NCBI GenBank assembly: GCA_964035575.1
Contig: OZ037907.1
Span: 620,001-684,000, forward strand
Source: Rhynchopus sp. YZ270_cl-10
Taxonomy: Eukaryota; Euglenozoa; Diplonemea; Diplonemida; Diplonemidae
Length of the DNA: 64,000 bases
Reading direction: 5' to 3'
The notes under the pieces were generated by a model that had not been told where the DNA came from, did not search any database, and was given only the letters and a program-made list of their open reading frames with translations. The position numbers and the translations under genes were made by a program. Every line of letters begins with the position of its first letter. The stretch's first letter is position 1. This document shows, one piece after another, positions 50,674 to 60,800 of this stretch.

Positions 50674-51575
50674 GTTCAGGGGAGTAGCTCTGTTGTGTGG
50701 GGACAGGTTTTTTAAGTTGGTGACACTTTAGTGCTGGCGTCTTTCCCCCGTAAAATATACGGACGAATGCCACACACGATTTGCTTCGCGAAAGGAAGGT
50801 TAAAGCGGGGAGGAGAAGGAAAAGAGAGAGATGGGAAGAGGATGCAGTACTGCGCTTTTGTGTATTTCTTGCATTGTTTGCATTTTTATTTTGGTTTTTT
50901 TTTTGCTTACCTCCAGAGTGTTAGGGAATGCTTTTCTCTCCGCCTTCCCCATGGTCCGTACCGAAACAAAAATCGAAGGGTTGGAGGATAAGTAAGTGGA
51001 AGATGATGGGAGGAACCAAAGCTAGAGTGGCGATTCACACCCATACCCCCCCAATACCCCCTCTCGCACACACACAGATATGGGCTACACCCCGACTGCC
51101 AGGGATAAAACACACCTTCACACACAGACACACAAATCACGCGTGTTGCCTCACAGTTTCTCTGTTCTCTTCTCTCTCTGATACACTATCCCCTACTAGG
51201 GCAAATAGCTTTGGCTCTCTGACGCCGTCTACGTTATGAGAAGTGCTGCAAAGAAGAAAAAGTGTTTTAGAAGATGAACCTAAGCCTCTCTCTGTATGGT
51301 TAGGCACCTTGTGGGGGGAAAATAGAGGAGAACAACAGCCACCATGCCCAAAGGGAAGAGCCTTTCCTTGTTGAAAAGGAGTCATCAAACAGGAAAGGAA
51401 GCCTTTGAGATGATATCATGTCTCTCTCGTGATCGTGAGGGGAGAGGGTAAGATTTGGATGTCTCTTCGTAGAAAAAAAGGGTGGCTTGAAAATACAACA
51501 GCCTCCTCGTGAACAGTGTGGCTTGGTTCATGACCGGTGTACCGGACCTCAAACCATGCAGTTTACATACATTTC
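50674..51575. other. Gene-free stretch with several recurring-motif copies
   Basis: Motif copies at 51262-51305 (AGATGAACCTAAGCCTCTC), 51405-51435 (GTCTCTCTCGTGATCGTGAG) and 51485-51530 (ATACAACAGCCTCCTCGTGA). At 51030-51140 a CA-rich stretch lies near the upstream region of the WD40 gene. No gene is supported. Confidence 0.4.
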
Positions 51576-51892
51576 GTTACTGGGGGGGGGGCGAATAAGA
51601 GATGTGGCATCTCTTATTAGGCGAACGGACGAGCCAAAAATAAAAAAAATTTTTTGGGGGAAAAAAAGGAAATAGACATTTTCGCCGGAGGCAAAAAAAA
51701 TTTTTTGACCACTTTTTTGCCAGACCGGGTAGACAGGGTAAAATTTCAAAATGTTTTTTCAAGATAAAACCCTGTTGCATGCAAAAAAAAAAAAAAAAAA
51801 AATACCCCCAAAATCTCAACCTGATCTCTTATTCGGCCCTGATCTCTTATTTACCCCTGATCTCTTATTCGCCCCCCCCCCCCCCCAGTAAC
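51576..51892. mobile_element. Inverted-repeat element (317 bp) with G/C-run termini
   Basis: Starts GTTACTGGGGGGGGGG, then GCGAATAAGAGAT, and ends with the reverse complement (ATCTCTTATTCGCCCC...CCAGTAAC). Inside the right end TGATCTCTTATT is repeated three times, and the left end has an internal inverted copy (AGAGATGTGGCATCTCT). No coding frame. Target duplication not identified. Confidence 0.65.
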
Positions 51893-51958
51893 TAAGAATA
51901 CCCCTTGTCCTTTTTCGTCCTCTACGTCTTTTTCGTCTTTTTCGTCCTTTTTCGATCC

Positions 51959-52715
51959 GGGAAAAAGGACGAAAAAGGACAAAAAAGGACGGTGGTGTAA
52001 GGTGTACAGGAAAATCACCAGGAAAATCACCGGTTCACCCGAAAAAAAAAAATCCCCCCAAATAATATTTTCTTGGGAAAAAGTCGAATCCCTTGTATTA
52101 GGCGAAATGTTTTGAAAACATGCCACCTATCCACAACCAGCTTCCCGCTCTCCAGAAGTGCGGGGATCTCAGTTTTTGGGAGAGGTTCCCGTTTGTGCAG
52201 AAGTGCTCTACGACAGAAGACATCAGGTACATGGAACAAGACTCCGCGAGGATTGTCCACATTCTTCCAATGTTCTGGGCTTTGAAACAGGTGTTCAATA
52301 CCTGACCTGCACCTGAAGGGGAAGTTGCTGGGCACAAAAAATGCAAGAAGTCCGGACATGAACGAGAGAAGTACAACCTGGAAACCGGCCGCTGTGTTCT
52401 TGCCACCATCTTGTCCCCTACCTGCTACACCCTGATAAATAAGGCAAGGTCCCTCGTGGGGTTTTGGAAAGTGCCTTGAGGCTTTCAATCCAAAGACGCT
52501 CATGGATCAGGCAGAAAAAGCAGTGGAGTGTTTTATTACTTTTTGTAAACTTAAAAACGCAGGTGTCAACTATCAGTGGGTTGTGAGACGATTCTTTGTA
52601 CCAGGAACGTGAGGAGTAACTTAGTCACTGTACATTATTACCAATGTCCCTTTTCGTCCTTTTTCGTCCTTTTTTGTCCTTTTTCGTCCTTTTTCGTCCT
52701 TTTTCGTCCTTTTTG
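51959..52715 (-). mobile_element. DNA transposon relic with GGACGAAAAA termini; possible KDZ-type transposase fragment
   Basis: Left end AAAAAGGACGAAAAAGGAC is mirrored at about 52650-52715 by GTCCTTTTTCGTCC repeats. A minus-strand frame at 52503-52027 encodes a ~158-residue peptide. Its pieces (VVLLSFMSGLLAFF, CRRALLHKREPLP, LLESGKLVVDRWHVFKT) recall the catalytic core of Kyakuja-Dileera-Zisupton-type transposases, where a 'VDRxH' pattern follows a cysteine-containing segment. The frame is only a fraction of a KDZ transposase. The assignment is tentative; the terminal repeats are the firmer evidence. Confidence 0.4.
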
Positions 52716-52854
52716 AAAAATCGTAGAGGACAGGGGGGTTCTTACCAGTAACAGCTGTAAAAAAACACCTAAAAAATCTCAAAAAAAAAGAGAGAATTGC
52801 ACGGAAAAAGAAAATTGGGTAAGACTCTTATGGATAGTCAAAACTGGAGAGATT

Positions 52855-54186
52855 TCAGACTTTGTCCAATAGCTTCATCACAGCTGATTGGGACGCAATC
52901 TCCGCCCGCTGTCGTGCAGTCGCACCCGCAGTGTCCTTGAGCGTCTGGTCGATGTTGTGCTCAATCAACAGGGACGCAATCTCGCAGTCGCCAGCACGCG
53001 CAGCACTGAACAACGCACTCTGCTTTGAGCCATCCACAGCGTTCACCTCAGCACCCCCGAGCAGGAGCGACTTGGCCATTTTGTACCGTCCGTTCTGGCA
53101 TGCATAGTGGAGTGCGGTGCAGCCGTAGTGGTCTCTCCCTTTGACGCAGGCACCGCGGCTGAGGAGGGCCTCCACGATGGCTCCTGTTGCGTCGTATTTG
53201 GCTGCGAGGATGAGGGCGGTTTCGCTGTCGATGTTTCCTGTGATGGGCACGTTGTGCGAGAGGAGGTACGTCACGACCTCTGTGAAGCCACGTTGGCACG
53301 CAAAGAGAAGCGCCGTCGCCTTCGCCTTGCTCTCTGCCGCCAGGTCCGCCCCGTGCTCGCCTAATGCTCGGAGACAGCCCAGATGGCCCCTTCTTGCGGC
53401 CCACATTGCTGGGGTCTCCTCTTTGCTGCCAATGTGCAGATTGCACACCGCACCCTGCTGTAAAAGCAGGGACAGACATGATTCGCGTCCCTGCAGCGCC
53501 GCGAGCGACAACGCATCACGCCCAAAATCATCTTTCAACGAAAGGTCCGCATTCCGTTGGCACAGCACCGCAAGCACTGCAACATGCCCACAGTACGCAG
53601 CACACATCGCAGCCGTCCAGTTGTCTGGACGCAGCCCCTTTGGCTTGCGCGCATTGATTTTGACCCCATGGTCGAGAAGGATTGTGACCACTTCAAGATG
53701 CCCATCAAAGGCAGCTGCCACCAGGGGAGGCCCCATCTCTCCTATATGCTCGGTGTCGGTGGTGTGGAGGAGGAGGTAGCGGACAACGTCGATGTGGCCC
53801 ATCGCAGCAGCACGCTCTAGAGCAACACCCGTCACGGCAGCGCCGGCATCGGCAAGAAGGCCCACAACACCAGCACGCCCCCGCTCCGCAGCGGACACCA
53901 GATTGTCGTTGTACCGCCCCACAATCCCCTCATGCGTGGCAAGCTCCTGTTGTGTCCACTCCTTCCTCCCGCACACAACGTGGATCGCGTCGTCTGGATC
54001 CCATCGCAAATCCGCCAAACCATCGGAAAGTTCAAGAACATCCCCACCCTGTGTCAAAGCAAGGTCAAAGCTGTCAGGGTTAAGCGAAAGTGCAGACGCA
54101 GTAGCTGATTTCAAAGTCCGAACATCAAATACATCAGAAATATGTACAGAGTGAACATCACCATGCAGCGTAACGTGGACATCCAT
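52855..54186 (-). CDS. Ubiquitin-like N-terminus plus ankyrin-repeat protein
   Basis: 443 residues, one exon. Residues 1-72 (MDVHVTLHGDVHSVHISDVF, TLKSATASALSL, a GGDVLELSDG turn and a final AIHVVC strand) resemble a ubiquitin-like fold and the N-terminus of the WD40 gene 2 kb away. Ankyrin repeats then run from about 93 to 437, about eleven units: for example GVALERAAAMGHIDVVRYLLL, PPLVAAAFDGHLEVVTILLDHG, TPAMWAARRGHLGCLRALGEHG, TALHYACQNGRYKMAKSLLLGG and SALFSAARAGDCEIASLLIEHN. No catalytic domain, signal peptide or membrane helix. Probably an adaptor; the partner is unknown. Confidence 0.9.
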   Translation of the reverse strand: MDVHVTLHGDVHSVHISDVFDVRTLKSATASALSLNPDSFDLALTQGGDVLELSDGLADLRWDPDDAIHVVCGRKEWTQQELATHEGIVGRYNDNLVSAAERGRAGVVGLLADAGAAVTGVALERAAAMGHIDVVRYLLLHTTDTEHIGEMGPPLVAAAFDGHLEVVTILLDHGVKINARKPKGLRPDNWTAAMCAAYCGHVAVLAVLCQRNADLSLKDDFGRDALSLAALQGRESCLSLLLQQGAVCNLHIGSKEETPAMWAARRGHLGCLRALGEHGADLAAESKAKATALLFACQRGFTEVVTYLLSHNVPITGNIDSETALILAAKYDATGAIVEALLSRGACVKGRDHYGCTALHYACQNGRYKMAKSLLLGGAEVNAVDGSKQSALFSAARAGDCEIASLLIEHNIDQTLKDTAGATARQRAEIASQSAVMKLLDKV

Positions 54187-54294
54187 GACTGTAATTGTCT
54201 GAGGTGGGGGAATGAATGGGGAATGAATCTCTTTTTCTTTTTGATAAAATAGAAGTTAAATTCTATAATTTCAGGCACGATGTCACCGAAATGA

Positions 54295-54747
54295 ATGGGG
54301 GAGGGAAATGGACGACCCAACAGAACCTCCTTTAGTCACCTAAAAACAAGTGTTTCTGATGTGAAAGCTGAGGCAGAGAAGAGCCAGAGCAAAAAACCGT
54401 CGGTCACTGCGGAGGGCAGGTTGAAGGGCCTTTCGGAAAGTCAGCAATACAGGGAGAAGGACTGCGCGAGTCTGGTCTTACATGTGCCAAGGCCACACTA
54501 CGACGAGGACAACGACAGCGGCATGACGAATGATGTCATCCCGAATGCTGCTGCGTTGCAGGTGAAGGAGGAGGTGCAGTGGTACGACGACCTGGTGAGG
54601 GAGGACAGCGTCTGTGTGCCGCATGAGAAGGAGGAGGTTGAGGTGAAGCACTCAAAAGGCACCGCCAGAAGGAAGAACCACAGAAGGACAATGAAAACCA
54701 CACCTCCTTTTAATGAAGAGAGCTATCCCCTCATGGCACACCAATAA
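54295..54747 (+). CDS. Small charged plus-strand protein, family unknown
   Basis: 150 codons from ATG to TAA, followed at once by AATAAAAATAATT, a plausible poly(A) signal. Codon third positions are GC-rich as in other genes here. The protein is acidic in the middle (HYDEDNDSG, EEVQWYDDLVREDS) with basic ends (RRKNHRRTMK). No domain or membrane helix is visible, and it is probably disordered. An upstream TTTCAG at 54268-54273 leaves open that this is the last exon of a longer gene. It is the best-supported host-type gene on the plus strand and is divergent from the ankyrin gene 109 bp away. Confidence 0.55.
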   Translation: MGEGNGRPNRTSFSHLKTSVSDVKAEAEKSQSKKPSVTAEGRLKGLSESQQYREKDCASLVLHVPRPHYDEDNDSGMTNDVIPNAAALQVKEEVQWYDDLVREDSVCVPHEKEEVEVKHSKGTARRKNHRRTMKTTPPFNEESYPLMAHQ

Positions 54748-54977
54748 AAATAATTATGAAAACAATTTGGAAAGATTCTTTTTTTTGCTATCGCCCCCCC
54801 GTCTCCAAAGGGAGAATCACGGGGCTGTGTGTACAGTACAAAAAAAAATGTATAGATTTGGATCGACATCCAAAAACAAAAAGAAAACGCTTTATAAGAT
54901 GAACCCAGGCCTCTCGCTTTGGTCACCTATACAATATCTACAATACACAACCTTCCTCCTCCTCCACCTCCTCACCC

Positions 54978-56697
54978 TCAAGGCACCGGGCTCATCCGCA
55001 TACTGTTAAACGGTGGCCTCTCCCCCTCCATCTGTTGATGGTGCTCTGACACGATGGGGTACCCTTCCCTTCGAACAGAGTATTCAGACTGGCTGTAATC
55101 TGATACTGTGGGTGGCGACGGGCTGCGGCGCACATGCGGATACGGCCCCAGGTCCTCCTGGTGCGGCTGCGACTCAAACCCTCGCTCCTCCCGCCCCCTC
55201 CGGTCGCGAAGCTCTCTCCGCCGATGCGTGCTCCCCGATACCCGCCCCTCCGCCATATCACGTAAACTCCCTGCCTGGTAGGCCAGCCGGTCAGCGCGGT
55301 CTATTCGCAGTCTGTTCTCATTTCCTTCAGAGACCTCCATGCCCATACCCATGCCCACATCCCTGCCCATGCCCATGGACGGATATGCTGTGTCACTTCG
55401 CACAACAAGCTCCGCACTGCGTCTCTTCGAGAGCGGCACCTCCTCGAATTGAGGGAAGCGTTGGAGGGGTGGTGCGTGGCTCTGTGGGACGAAGCTGTGC
55501 TGTGGGGCATAGGGCTGCTGGTGTGGTACGTAGCTCTGCTGGACGGCGCTGTGCTGCGGCGGGAGGGAATGGTAACTCGGCTGTCTCGAGTGGTGGCTCG
55601 GTGGCGCCATGGGTGTATCTTTTGGTGAACGCGGCAGCGGTGTGGGATGGAAGCGATGCACTGGGCGTGCTGCGTGGTCCACGGAAGGGGTCGCCTGACC
55701 GAACCCTGCACTAATGCTGGTTACACTATTCGCAATGCGCACAGAACTACGGTCTGCAGGCGACTGCGACTGCGACTCACGTTCAGGTGAATCCGACGCT
55801 GTCGAGTTGTCACTCACGCTCGTCTCCCTCCGTGAGCTAGACCGGTACGACGCAGGCCGCTGCTGCCGTTGCGGGGTGGACGACAACGACTCCTGAATAC
55901 GCTGCTCCATCAGCCGCTGTGTGCACACATTCGCCTCAAGACGCCCGAGAGGTGGCATCTTCGTCCCAGCCCTATTCGCAAAGTCCTCAACCTACAAAAA
56001 AAATTGATTATATTTTGGAAAGATGAAGTTCTATCGGCATAAAAAATAAAAGACGCCAGCCAAGCAATATGCCTCATCGTGCAATATGAGCGAACAAAGA
56101 AAGCTAGCGTCTCTCGTGAAAGAGAACAAGAGGGGGGAAAAAAACCTCGGAAACTACCCACGGTTGGGTCATACAAAGAGGGGGTTGGTAAGGTTCTAAA
56201 AAAACGAGAATTTTTTTTTGACATACATTTTGGTGCACCTCCTCTAGCTGAATCTGCCGCGGTATGTTGCTGTAATAGCGCGCCACTGCCTGGATGTTTC
56301 TGAGCAGGTCTACTGCGTGGGTCGGCACATGCCCCGGGTTGTACTCCCTGATACGAAAGACGATGTCCGGTTCAAGCGTATCCTTGCTGAGACGGATGAC
56401 CACTGTGAGCTTCCCTTTGGAGTCAGGTTGGTACATGATTCCTTCTAAATTCTCATGGGGGACGACACGCTTTATGCTTGGCGGATGCGTCGTCGTCGGG
56501 CAGAACGCGATGAAGCGTTGCGCAAGCACCAGAAAACGCGTCTGCTTTGAGTTGCGCTTGTTGCTCAGCTTCCCAACTGTTGCGTGGCCGTACACCACAG
56601 TGTCCCCTGCCCCGGTTACACCTTCTAAGAATACTTCAGGTGGGAGACGTATTTGGGACGACAAAGCCGACGCAGCAGGACTCGACGAAGAGGCCAT
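54978..56697 (-). CDS. PH-like domain protein with a long disordered tail
   Basis: Exons 56697-56227 and 55991-54978; intron 235 bp (AAT|GTATGT...TTTTTTGTAG); 494 residues. Start at MASSSSPAAS; an in-frame ATG 21 codons upstream is possible. Residues 10-155 look like a PH-type beta-sandwich closed by a helix: GDTVVYGHATVGKLS, SKQTRFLVLAQRFIAFC, KLTVVIRLSKDTLEPDIVFRI, then HAVDLLRNIQAVARYYSNI as the C-terminal helix. The rest is low-complexity: SRRETSVSD, HHSRQPSYHSLPPQHS, repeated Met-Gly (MGMGRDVGMGMGM), and Arg/Glu-rich stretches. PH-like folds bind lipids or proteins; this one may be a cytoskeletal or membrane adaptor. The fold assignment is by pattern only. Confidence 0.72.
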
Positions 56698-56797
56698 TTT
56701 TGTGTCGATAATGTCCAAATAAGTGTTAAGAAGAGGACATTCTGTAAAGGATTGTTTCATATTCTTTTTCTAACAAAAAGAATATGTAAAGGAGAAT

Positions 56798-56877
56798 TGG
56801 TGTGGCCGACGACCTCAAAATAGCAGTAAATAGCAGAAAGTAGCACAAAAAATAGCACCCCCCTTTCAGCCACACCA
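56798..56877. mobile_element. MITE, TGGTGTG family, 80-bp single unit
   Basis: Ends TGGTGTGGCCGACGACC and CAGCCACACCA; exact 5-bp duplication AGAAT at 56793-56797 and 56878-56882. It is the shortest member and defines the basic unit that is doubled at 2767-2887 and 14854-14990. Confidence 0.8.
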
Positions 56878-57280
56878 AGAATTGTTATAAGAATGTAGTG
56901 GAATGCTAAAAATAGGAAACTTTTTTTTTTTCAATTTTGAGGGGGGCGGATATTGTATTTCGTACATTTTTTTTTTTTGACCACCTTTCGTATCGACAAT
57001 TTACCCGAGGAGGTGGGGGTGGGTTTTGTACTCCATGATATTTGAAAGGGTCCGCTTGTTTTTTTGCTTTCTCGTGAAAAAAAAAAGGGAAAAATGGCAG
57101 ACATATTTGAGAACCTATTGTTTGTCCCCTTTCTAGATACAACATTATATACAAGGGGTGAGGTTGACTTTTAAAAAAAAATACTCAATTCCGCCCTTTT
57201 CTTCGCTTCGTTTTGTTTTTGGTGTTGCATTGGCAACCGGTTTTGTGTTCGTACAGTTTTTTTTTCCTTCTTTTTTTGTG

Positions 57281-57690
57281 ACCAGGGATTAAGTTAGGGT
57301 TCTTTGGTAGGGACAAAAAAAACCCGGTTTTCTGGCTATTTTTTCTCTCTCCATTCGTGCGCGAAGCGCTCCGACGATGAAATAGAAACTTAACACTCAT
57401 CACACGATAAAACCCATGGGAGAGGTTATGGTGAAACGCACACACAATGTAAAAAAAATCTTAGAGCAGCAAAGCGTGACTTATATTCCTGACAATGTTT
57501 TCTGGTGCACCCTTTTGCAGACATATCCACTCTGTCGGTCACCCAGAGAGATCCAGAGATATTCAGCCTTTTTTGTAGTATCGAGAACACATACATTCCG
57601 CACAACAAAAAGTCGCCCGAAAGGCTAATGCATATCAAAGCCTTTTTTAAACCAGAAAACCGGGCCTAACTTAACCCCCTGGCGATGACA
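57281..57690. mobile_element. Inverted-repeat element (~410 bp)
   Basis: Left end GTGACCAGGGATTAAGTTAG, then CCCGGTTTTCTGG; the right end mirrors both (CCAGAAAACCGGG, then CCTAACTTAACCCCCTGG) with indels. The inside carries, at 57381-57446, the 66-bp segment also found at 17367-17432. No transposase is seen. Target duplication not identified. Confidence 0.55.
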
Positions 57691-57888
57691 CTTTTTGGGA
57701 TACATGAGGATGGGAGGGTTTGGGATAATTTTTTTTTTTTCTTTTCCATTTTTGTTGGATCTTATAGAGAGGACCCATACAGACAAAAATGCTACTAAAA
57801 AATGATAGATGCACCTAAGACAGTCTCGTAGTTACCTTAAGAAGGATACTGAAAGCCTCTCTTAGTCATCTTAAAATACAAAAATGTT

Positions 57889-60800
57889 TCAGCGAAACGG
57901 GGCTGGCGAGACCCTGCCACCGCGGAGCTCCTTGTTCATGACCCCGTTTTGCTCTCGGAGCACGTTTACCTCTGACTCGATGCGGTGAAGCTTTTGCTTA
58001 CAGTCGCGGAGTTCCAGGTCAGTCGCGCTTTGCAGTTCGATCTTGGCACGCATTTGTTGGACAGTTGATTCCAAGATACCGAGGGTTTTCTTTGCCTCCG
58101 CCGCGTCTGCTCGCGAGTTGAGCGCCTCACGTTCTTTATCTTGCGCGGTGCGTTCAAGACTCCGGGTGTTCTTCTGCGCATCTGCGAGACGTTGCTTTAA
58201 TTCCTGTACAGTATGGTCGGTTGTAGAGGACTGTGCTTCTAATTGTTTGAAGCGGTGTTCGGTGCGTTGGAGGGTTTGTCTTTCGGCTTGCATGCGTTCG
58301 GTTTCGATGGCACGGCTGGCGATGACCTTTTCCATTTCGAGGCGGAGCTCGTCAAGAAGGGATTGGGCGGTTTCGATTTGCTGGTCCTTTACGCGGGTCT
58401 CGCTCTGTAAGCGTTGCTCCAAGGTGTGCAGGCTGCCGGACAAATGCGCAACTCTACCGCGCAGTTCGTCGTTCTCGCTTCGCAGGGTGGCCACCACCTT
58501 GTACGAACCAGCAGAGGTATCACGCTCCTCCTTGAGCTGGTCACAGAGGTCGTTCCACTCAACAGCGTTCCTGCCTTTGTCGGCCTCAAGTCGGTCGACC
58601 ACACTCTTGCGTTTCTTGCTTTCCTCCTGAAATAATAGGGTGTTTTGGGTGAAAAGGTTTAAATATATTAGAATTGAAAGCATTCCCTTTTAAAAGTGAA
58701 TTTTTTTGGAAATGAAATAGCGGTTCGAGGGAGGAGACATATTATTGTTGGGATGTTTACAATATTCGCTTTGTGTGGATGAGGGAGAGAGGGGGAGAAA
58801 GGGGTGGTAGAAGAGGGTTTGATACCTCCAGCTCGCGAATGCGCTCCCCCTGGAACTGCACCTTGGCGGCCGCGTGCTTGCTCTTATCGACCTCGTCACT
58901 GTAGTCTGCTGTGAGGCGCCGCACCTTGTCCTCCAGCTGCTTGAGGTCGTCACGTGCCTTGCGTGCTTTGCTCTCTGCGTCCGATGAAATCGTAGTAACC
59001 TGCTTCTGCAGGCCTTGGCTGTGGGGTGGGGGTGGGGGATAGTTTTTCGAAGCAATACTTATTCATCACCGCTGGTAGTTGAACCTTGGAGTGGCAATAT
59101 ATAGAGGGACCTGGCAAGATAATGGTGCAGCACCTCCTCGGGTCTAATGATTCAATAGTATATCAAAAAAGATAAACCCAAAACCCCCAAAAAGCAGTGT
59201 TGTTGTTGTTGTTTTCTCTATACCTATGCGCTGTGGCTGTGGAGATCTCCTCCTCGAGGCGTTGCTTCTTTCCTTTTACCTCTTCCAGTTCGTCGCGAAG
59301 GTCGCTTTGGACACGACGGTTCTTGTCTGCCTCTGCCTGCAGACGCTGCAGGGTGTCGTGTGTGGAGGAGAGCTCGTCCTCTGCGGATGCAAGCCGTGAT
59401 GTGTCGTGTGCCCTGTCTGCCACAGTCGCCTCGAGACGCGCAATGGTCGACTTGAGTGACGTGTTCTCCTCAAACGCATCGTCCAATGCGTTGTGCTTCT
59501 CCTTCAGCGTCTCGTCCATCCCAGACAGCTTCCCTTGCAACGTCAGCGCACGCTCACGCTCAATCTCTAAATGCGTGCAACGCTCCCGCAGCTCCTTCAC
59601 ATCCTCTGTTGCCTTGGACATCTGCTCCGACATGGTGTTGTGCTCATCGGTGCGCGACTTAAGCGCAGTCTCCAGCTCACGTACACGCTGCCCCTTCTGC
59701 TCCAGGACAGCCTCCATCTCGACGACGTCACGCTTCGCAGTTGTGATGCGGTTGAGCAGGTCGGCGTTGGTGTGCGCCAGCTCTTCGGAACGGATTGCGG
59801 CGCTTTCAAGCGATTTTACCCGCATCCGCACATTCAGCGCTTCCTGCGTCTTTGTGGCAAGCTCATGCGTTTTGTCAGAGTACGCGGCTGTCATCTCTGC
59901 CACCTCCCCTTGCAACTGCGCAATATCCGACTCCAGCAACGGGATGGACTGCACCTGCTGCCCCAGCTGCTGGGTGCGCTCCCTCTCAAGCTTCAGCTCC
60001 AACTCCATGGAGGCGCACGCATTGTCAAGGTCGGAGATGCGCAGCTCGCTTTGGTGGTGGCTGTCACGCAGCTCTCTTGCCTCCGCCTGATGCGTCGTGC
60101 CTGCCTCACTCAACGCACCCACCTGCGTGGTAAGAGAACTGTTGCTGGTACGAAGCTGAGTGACCACCTCGTTAAGACGCTCCTCCTCTGCACGGAGTTG
60201 GGTGTTCAACGTCTGCAGCTGCTCCTGCTGGACACTGCTGTCGCCGAGCTCTGCGAGCAGCGCATCACAGCGTGCGGTCTGTGTGATGCCGGCAGCTTCA
60301 AGCTCAGCGACCTTGCGTTGTGTGGCTTCACACTCTGCACGCGATGCGGCATGTTGCTCTGCAAGAGCTGTCTCTGAGGTGCGTAGTTCTTCTGCTCTAG
60401 TGAGGACATCATCTAGTTGGCGTTGCAGCTCATCAGCACGGCGGCCTTCGTGCTCGCATTTGGTCAGCTCAATGGTGATTTTGTTGATCGTTTCGTCACG
60501 GTCCCGCACAGTGTTCTGGTGGTGCTGCGAAAGTGTTTCCAACTGTGTCACCTCGATATTCCGTGCCTCCGTCTGCATCTGCGCCTCGTTCTTCTGCAGC
60601 TCTGCCTTATGGATCCGTTCCTCCGCTACTCGCAGCTCTTCCCGCAGCCGCTCCACCTCGCCCCTCAGAGGTGCAAGCTCCGTCGCCAACGCCCGCTGCT
60701 GCCCAAGCTGGTCCGTCTGCACAATGTTCTCCTCATGCAAACGGCGGATCTCATACTCCTTCGTCTCAATCATTGCCTCCAACCCCTTGACCTGCCCCTC

